In this document: piece after piece, positions 5,177-8,156 of the stretch
Position numbering within the stretch: position 1 is the first letter of the stretch
How the letters are laid out: every line of letters begins with the position of its first letter
Origin: Clostridiales bacterium
Lineage (GTDB): Bacteria > Bacillota > Clostridia > Oscillospirales > CAG-272
Reading direction: 5' to 3'
Assembly (NCBI GenBank): GCA_018370615.1
Contig: JAGZAC010000065.1
Span: forward strand, 1-8,156
DNA length: 8,156 bases
Translations under genes and position numbers: made by a program
The notes under the pieces: model-generated
What the model saw: only the letters and a program-made list of their open reading frames with translations
Databases searched by the model: none
Told to the model about the DNA's origin: nothing

Positions 5177-6169
5177 TTATGCAAAATCTGCCTGTACCAA
5201 GGCACACACCAGATCCCGACACGCCTCCACATCCTTCATATCTGCCGTCTCCACACCGGAGTGACAGTATCGCAGGGGAATGGAAACACAGCCTGCGCGG
5301 CAGCCTGCGCCTGCCAGCTGAAGGGCTGCTGTGTCTGTTCCCCCTGCCGTTAAAATCTCCTTCTGAAAAGAAATCCCGTGCTCCTCTGCAATTCTTGCCA
5401 TTTTTTCCGCAAGATATCCATCGCAGATGACACTTTTATCTTTTATCTTCACCGCCGCACCTTTTCCAAGGGATACGGCCATGGGCTTTGCCCCTTTCAC
5501 GTCTCCAGTCAAAGTCACATCTACGGCAATGCCGAAATCCGGGGCTACGGCAAAGGCCGCCGTGCGGGCGCCCCGCAGGCCCACCTCCTCCTGGACGGAA
5601 AACACAAAGGTAACGTCATTCTGAAACGTAGCCGATTCTCTGGCCGCGGACATGAGAACAGCGCACCCCAGCTTGTCGTCCAAAGGCCGGCCGCAGATTC
5701 TGCTTCCAGCCAGGGAAAACAGCCGGCCCTCCAGGGAAAAGCAGTCCCCGATTTTTACAAGGCGTGCTGCTTCCGCTCTGCTTTTTGCGCCGATATCCAC
5801 CACGAAGGCGTCTCCTTTGTACTCCTCCGGCTTGGTCCCCTCTTCGGGGATCAGCACACCGGACCGGCCGTTTTCAAATACTACCCGAGAATATGCCGCT
5901 GCGTGAAAATCAATACCACCCACAGGAGCGCAGCGGAGAAATCCATCCTCTTCAATAAAGGTCACAATAAACCCGATTTCATCCATATGGGCGCAGAACA
6001 AAAGCTTTTTCCCCTCTCCCGCTCTATGGCAGATCACATTCCCCAGGGCGTCCCTTTCTACCGTATCAAAATACGGCTGCATCTCTCCCGCAATGTATGC
6101 GCCCAAGCGTTCTTCCCTGCCAGAAACGGAAGGGACTTTTATTAGTTGCTTCAAAATATTTCGCATCAT
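5177..6169 (-). CDS. M42-family metallo-aminopeptidase (third gene of the cluster)
   Basis: Cytoplasmic zinc/cobalt-dependent exopeptidase of family M42, expected to remove N-terminal residues from peptides; family members assemble into tetrahedral dodecamers (TET). The protein is 330 residues and carries the expected metal and catalytic residues: H61 in AHMDE, D164/D165 in PLDDK, catalytic E194-E195 in VQEEVG, D217 in AVDVTLTGD, and H303 in YCHSGVE. The N-terminal start PSVSGREE is typical. Older annotations call such proteins endoglucanase M or FrvX, which is probably wrong for function. Start: ATG 6169 and ATG 6166 are adjacent; AGGTAGG (6174-6180) is 4 and 7 nt away respectively, favouring 6166. 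The gene begins 11 nt after the preceding M42 gene ends, so both are surely co-transcribed. No convincing terminator follows before the ATPase promoter. Confidence 0.92.
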   Translation of the reverse strand: MMRNILKQLIKVPSVSGREERLGAYIAGEMQPYFDTVERDALGNVICHRAGEGKKLLFCAHMDEIGFIVTFIEEDGFLRCAPVGGIDFHAAAYSRVVFENGRSGVLIPEEGTKPEEYKGDAFVVDIGAKSRAEAARLVKIGDCFSLEGRLFSLAGSRICGRPLDDKLGCAVLMSAARESATFQNDVTFVFSVQEEVGLRGARTAAFAVAPDFGIAVDVTLTGDVKGAKPMAVSLGKGAAVKIKDKSVICDGYLAEKMARIAEEHGISFQKEILTAGGTDTAALQLAGAGCRAGCVSIPLRYCHSGVETADMKDVEACRDLVCALVQADFA

Positions 6170-6173
6170 ACAT

Positions 6174-6180
6174 CCTACCT
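6174..6180 (-). promoter_or_regulatory. Ribosome binding site deciding between two adjacent ATG codons
   Basis: AGGTAGG on the minus strand starts 1 nt past the TAA stop (6181-6183) of the previous gene. It lies 4 nt before ATG 6169 and 7 nt before ATG 6166, so the second ATG has the better spacing. Confidence 0.55.
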
Positions 6181-7272
6181 TTATCTATTTGGAACGAGAC
6201 GGCGGATCACTGCCATGACCAGCTGTTCCATGGACTCTATATCGCTTTTTGCCACCACGTTGGACGCTGTGTGGATGTACCGTGCAGGCGCACTGATGGC
6301 GGCACACCGAACCCCGGCGCGGGATTTGTGAATATGCCCCGCGTCATTTCCACCAGAGACATATTGTTTGATTTGACAGGGAATGCTCTCTTCCTCTGCC
6401 ACCTTCAGAATCCAATCGGTAAACGGCCGGTCATAGATAGTACTCCTATCCATCAAAGATACCGCACCGCCCCTGCCAAGATGGGCCACCTGCCGGTAGT
6501 CCGCCGTGCCGGTAATATCTCCGGCGGCAGTGGCCTCCAATACAATGGCAAAGTCCGGATCGATTTTGTAAGCCGCCGTGCGGGCCCCGGAAATTCCCAG
6601 CTCCTCCCGACAGGTAAAAGCAAAATAGACGTCGCAGGCTGGCCGCAGGCCCGACACATACATCTGCCGCAGCACGCTGCACAAAATGGCACAGCCAACT
6701 CGATCATCCAAGGCCTTTCCCTTGATGTAGCCTCCGTCCTTTCCAAACTGGACAAAATCGCTTGCAAAGGTGCCATAGTCCCCTACATGTACCACTTTCT
6801 CCGCCTCTTCACGACTGGAAGCACCGATATCTACATATAGGTCCTCCACATCTACCGCTCGGCCAAGGTCCTCTTTTTTGACCAAATGAAGGGGTTTTAC
6901 TCCAAATACTCCCTGCACCTGGGAGACTTCGCTGCCAACCCAAACTCTCCGTCCGGCCAGCACTCGGGTGTCGCTGCCGCACATGGAGGAGATTTTCAAA
7001 AGTCCTTCCTCCGTAATGGAGCGCACCATAAACCCAACTTCATCCATGTGGCAGGAGAGCATCAGCCGCCTGGGCGCCACCGGCCCATTCAAAGGCGTGC
7101 CGGTCCCGGCAATACGGGCAATAACGCCGCCCATGGAATCTGGAAGGATTTCGTCGCAGCACCCTGCAATATGGGTGCGAATTACATCTGCCACCGCATC
7201 CTCACACCCGGAAGGACCGAAGGTGCAGGATAACGCCTCCAAAAGGGATAGGGTTGTCCAATCTTGCTTCAT
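6181..7272 (-). CDS. M42-family metallo-aminopeptidase (second gene of the cluster)
   Basis: A second M42 peptidase, 363 residues and clearly different in sequence from its neighbours. Metal and catalytic residues: H75 in SCHMDEVG, D189/D190 in ALDDRVG, E223-E224 in CREELG, E246 in VLEATAAGD, and H334 in YIHTAS. The ligand that is Asp in the other two genes is Glu here, a variant that I recall in other clostridial M42 proteins. It also has GGNDAGHIH (307-315), the usual substrate-pocket stretch. Residues 55-67 hold a Pro/Gly-rich insertion (GTGTPLNGPVAP) before the first metal motif. Its ATG (7270-7272) shares one base with the stop codon of the upstream M42 gene, which points to translational coupling; AGGGGG at 7283-7288 can serve as binding site. 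Substrate preference cannot be read from sequence. Confidence 0.92.
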   Translation of the reverse strand: MKQDWTTLSLLEALSCTFGPSGCEDAVADVIRTHIAGCCDEILPDSMGGVIARIAGTGTPLNGPVAPRRLMLSCHMDEVGFMVRSITEEGLLKISSMCGSDTRVLAGRRVWVGSEVSQVQGVFGVKPLHLVKKEDLGRAVDVEDLYVDIGASSREEAEKVVHVGDYGTFASDFVQFGKDGGYIKGKALDDRVGCAILCSVLRQMYVSGLRPACDVYFAFTCREELGISGARTAAYKIDPDFAIVLEATAAGDITGTADYRQVAHLGRGGAVSLMDRSTIYDRPFTDWILKVAEEESIPCQIKQYVSGGNDAGHIHKSRAGVRCAAISAPARYIHTASNVVAKSDIESMEQLVMAVIRRLVPNR

Positions 7273-8156
7273 CAGTACAGGTCCCCCTTTCCCACAGCCG
7301 CGGCAAACAGCTTTGCCGCGTTTTCTATATCCAAGGTATCTGCGATTTCGTTATATGTGTGCATGGAGGTAATGGGTACGCTGACCACCGCCGTAGGGAT
7401 GCCCTCTCCCACAAGAGAAAGCATGGTTGCATTGGTGCCTGTATCGCAGGCATCCACACAGGTCTGGCAGGGAATTTCCCTTTCCTGTGCAAGCTGGAGC
7501 AGCCGCTGAGTCAGCCGCCGGTCTGTCACTGCGGATAGGGACAACACCGGCCCGCTTCCCATTTTACCGCTTTCGTCCTCCCGCACGCCGGGAGCGGTAG
7601 CAAAGGTTACATCCGTCACAATCGCCGCATCCGGCCGAATACGGTGCGCCGCAGCGCTGCAGCCGGACGCCATCCCTGCCTCCTCTCTGGCAGACAACGT
7701 AACATACAAATCCCACTCCATCTCTGTCGGGGATACCATCGATGCTGCAAGAATTGCGGCGGCACAGCAGGCTTTGTTGTCCATGCTCCGACCGCAGATT
7801 CTACCTCCCAGCAAGGACGCAGTTTTCTCATAAAAGCCCACGGGCGTGCCAATGTCCACAAGGCGCCGCAGGGATTCTCCATCATACCCCGTATCGATAA
7901 GCAAATCTCGAATTTCCGGCGCAGTTTTATGATCCTCCGCCTTTTGCAGGTGGGGAGGAACTGCGCCGATCACTCCATACAGCGTCTCTTTTCCGTAAAT
8001 CAACACTTCCGCAGCCGGAAGAATCCGCCGGTCCAGTCCTCCTACGGAAACCACCCGAAGAAAGCCCTCTTCTGTAATATCGCTGACCAGCATACCGATT
8101 TCGTCAAAGTGGGCATCCAAAAGCAGCTTCGGTGCTCCCTCCCTGCCGCAGCGCTT
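7272..8156 (-). CDS. M42-family metallo-aminopeptidase (first gene of the cluster, 5' end cut off)
   Basis: The frame stays open to the right edge of the window, so the visible 294 residues lack roughly the first 45-60. A TTG at 8118-8120 lies inside the first metal motif and is not the real start. Numbering from the edge: H16 and D18 in LDAHFDEIG, D126-N127 in SMDNK, E158-E159 in AREEAG, D182 in VTDVTFA, and H266 in SMHTYNE. All expected metal-site residues are thus present, although the usual DD pair is DN and the common GGTDA pocket sequence is replaced by CDTGTNA (237-243). It is the most diverged of the three genes, in line with a separate substrate range. Its TGA overlaps the next start codon by one base. 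Confidence 0.88.
   Translation of the reverse strand, partial: KRCGREGAPKLLLDAHFDEIGMLVSDITEEGFLRVVSVGGLDRRILPAAEVLIYGKETLYGVIGAVPPHLQKAEDHKTAPEIRDLLIDTGYDGESLRRLVDIGTPVGFYEKTASLLGGRICGRSMDNKACCAAAILAASMVSPTEMEWDLYVTLSAREEAGMASGCSAAAHRIRPDAAIVTDVTFATAPGVREDESGKMGSGPVLSLSAVTDRRLTQRLLQLAQEREIPCQTCVDACDTGTNATMLSLVGEGIPTAVVSVPITSMHTYNEIADTLDIENAAKLFAAAVGKGDLY

Noticed and set aside
6097..6840. Plus-strand open frames over the M42 genes
   Set aside because: They lie opposite peptidase genes with intact catalytic motifs and have no convincing ribosome binding site or domain.

Overview
The window looks like chromosomal DNA of a low-GC-phylum but moderately GC-rich anaerobe, most likely a gut member of the Clostridia (Oscillospiraceae/Ruminococcaceae-like). 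This is inferred from strong AGGAGG-type ribosome binding sites, an EF-G-like paralogue, an MsmX-type lone sugar-importer ATPase, tandem M42 peptidases, and a cluster of GC-rich palindromic repeats of a kind I recall from gut Clostridia. No rRNA, tRNA, phage, transposase or CRISPR array is visible.

Left part, plus strand: a PiT-family phosphate permease gene (103-1026) is followed after about 206 bases by an EF-G-like GTPase gene (1233-3305). The second gene has its own promoter (1086-1114) and a rho-independent terminator (3310-3348).

Middle (3306-3868): about 560 bases without a believable gene. Three complete copies and one truncated copy of a 120-145 bp palindromic element lie head to tail, 5-9 bp apart (3367-3816). 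They end at a perfect 15-bp stem terminator (3827-3860) that serves the converging gene on the right. The repeats are the most unusual part of the window. Each unit is an inverted repeat made of smaller hairpins. The outer hairpins differ in sequence from copy to copy but stay self-complementary, and two units carry a matching 19-bp palindrome at the equivalent loop position of opposite arms.

Right part, minus strand: an MsmX/UgpC-type ATPase gene (3869-4981), standing alone with its own extended -10 promoter. Upstream of it lies a tight cluster of three different M42-family metallo-aminopeptidase genes (7272-8156, cut by the window edge; 6181-7272; 5177-6169), joined by a 1-nt stop/start overlap and an 11-nt gap. 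They probably form one operon whose promoter lies beyond the right edge.

Functionally, the M42 trio would degrade oligopeptides in the cytoplasm, the ATPase would energise carbohydrate importers encoded elsewhere, the permease would take up inorganic phosphate, and the EF-G paralogue acts on ribosomes or in an undefined GTPase role. The genes look like neighbouring housekeeping units, not one pathway.
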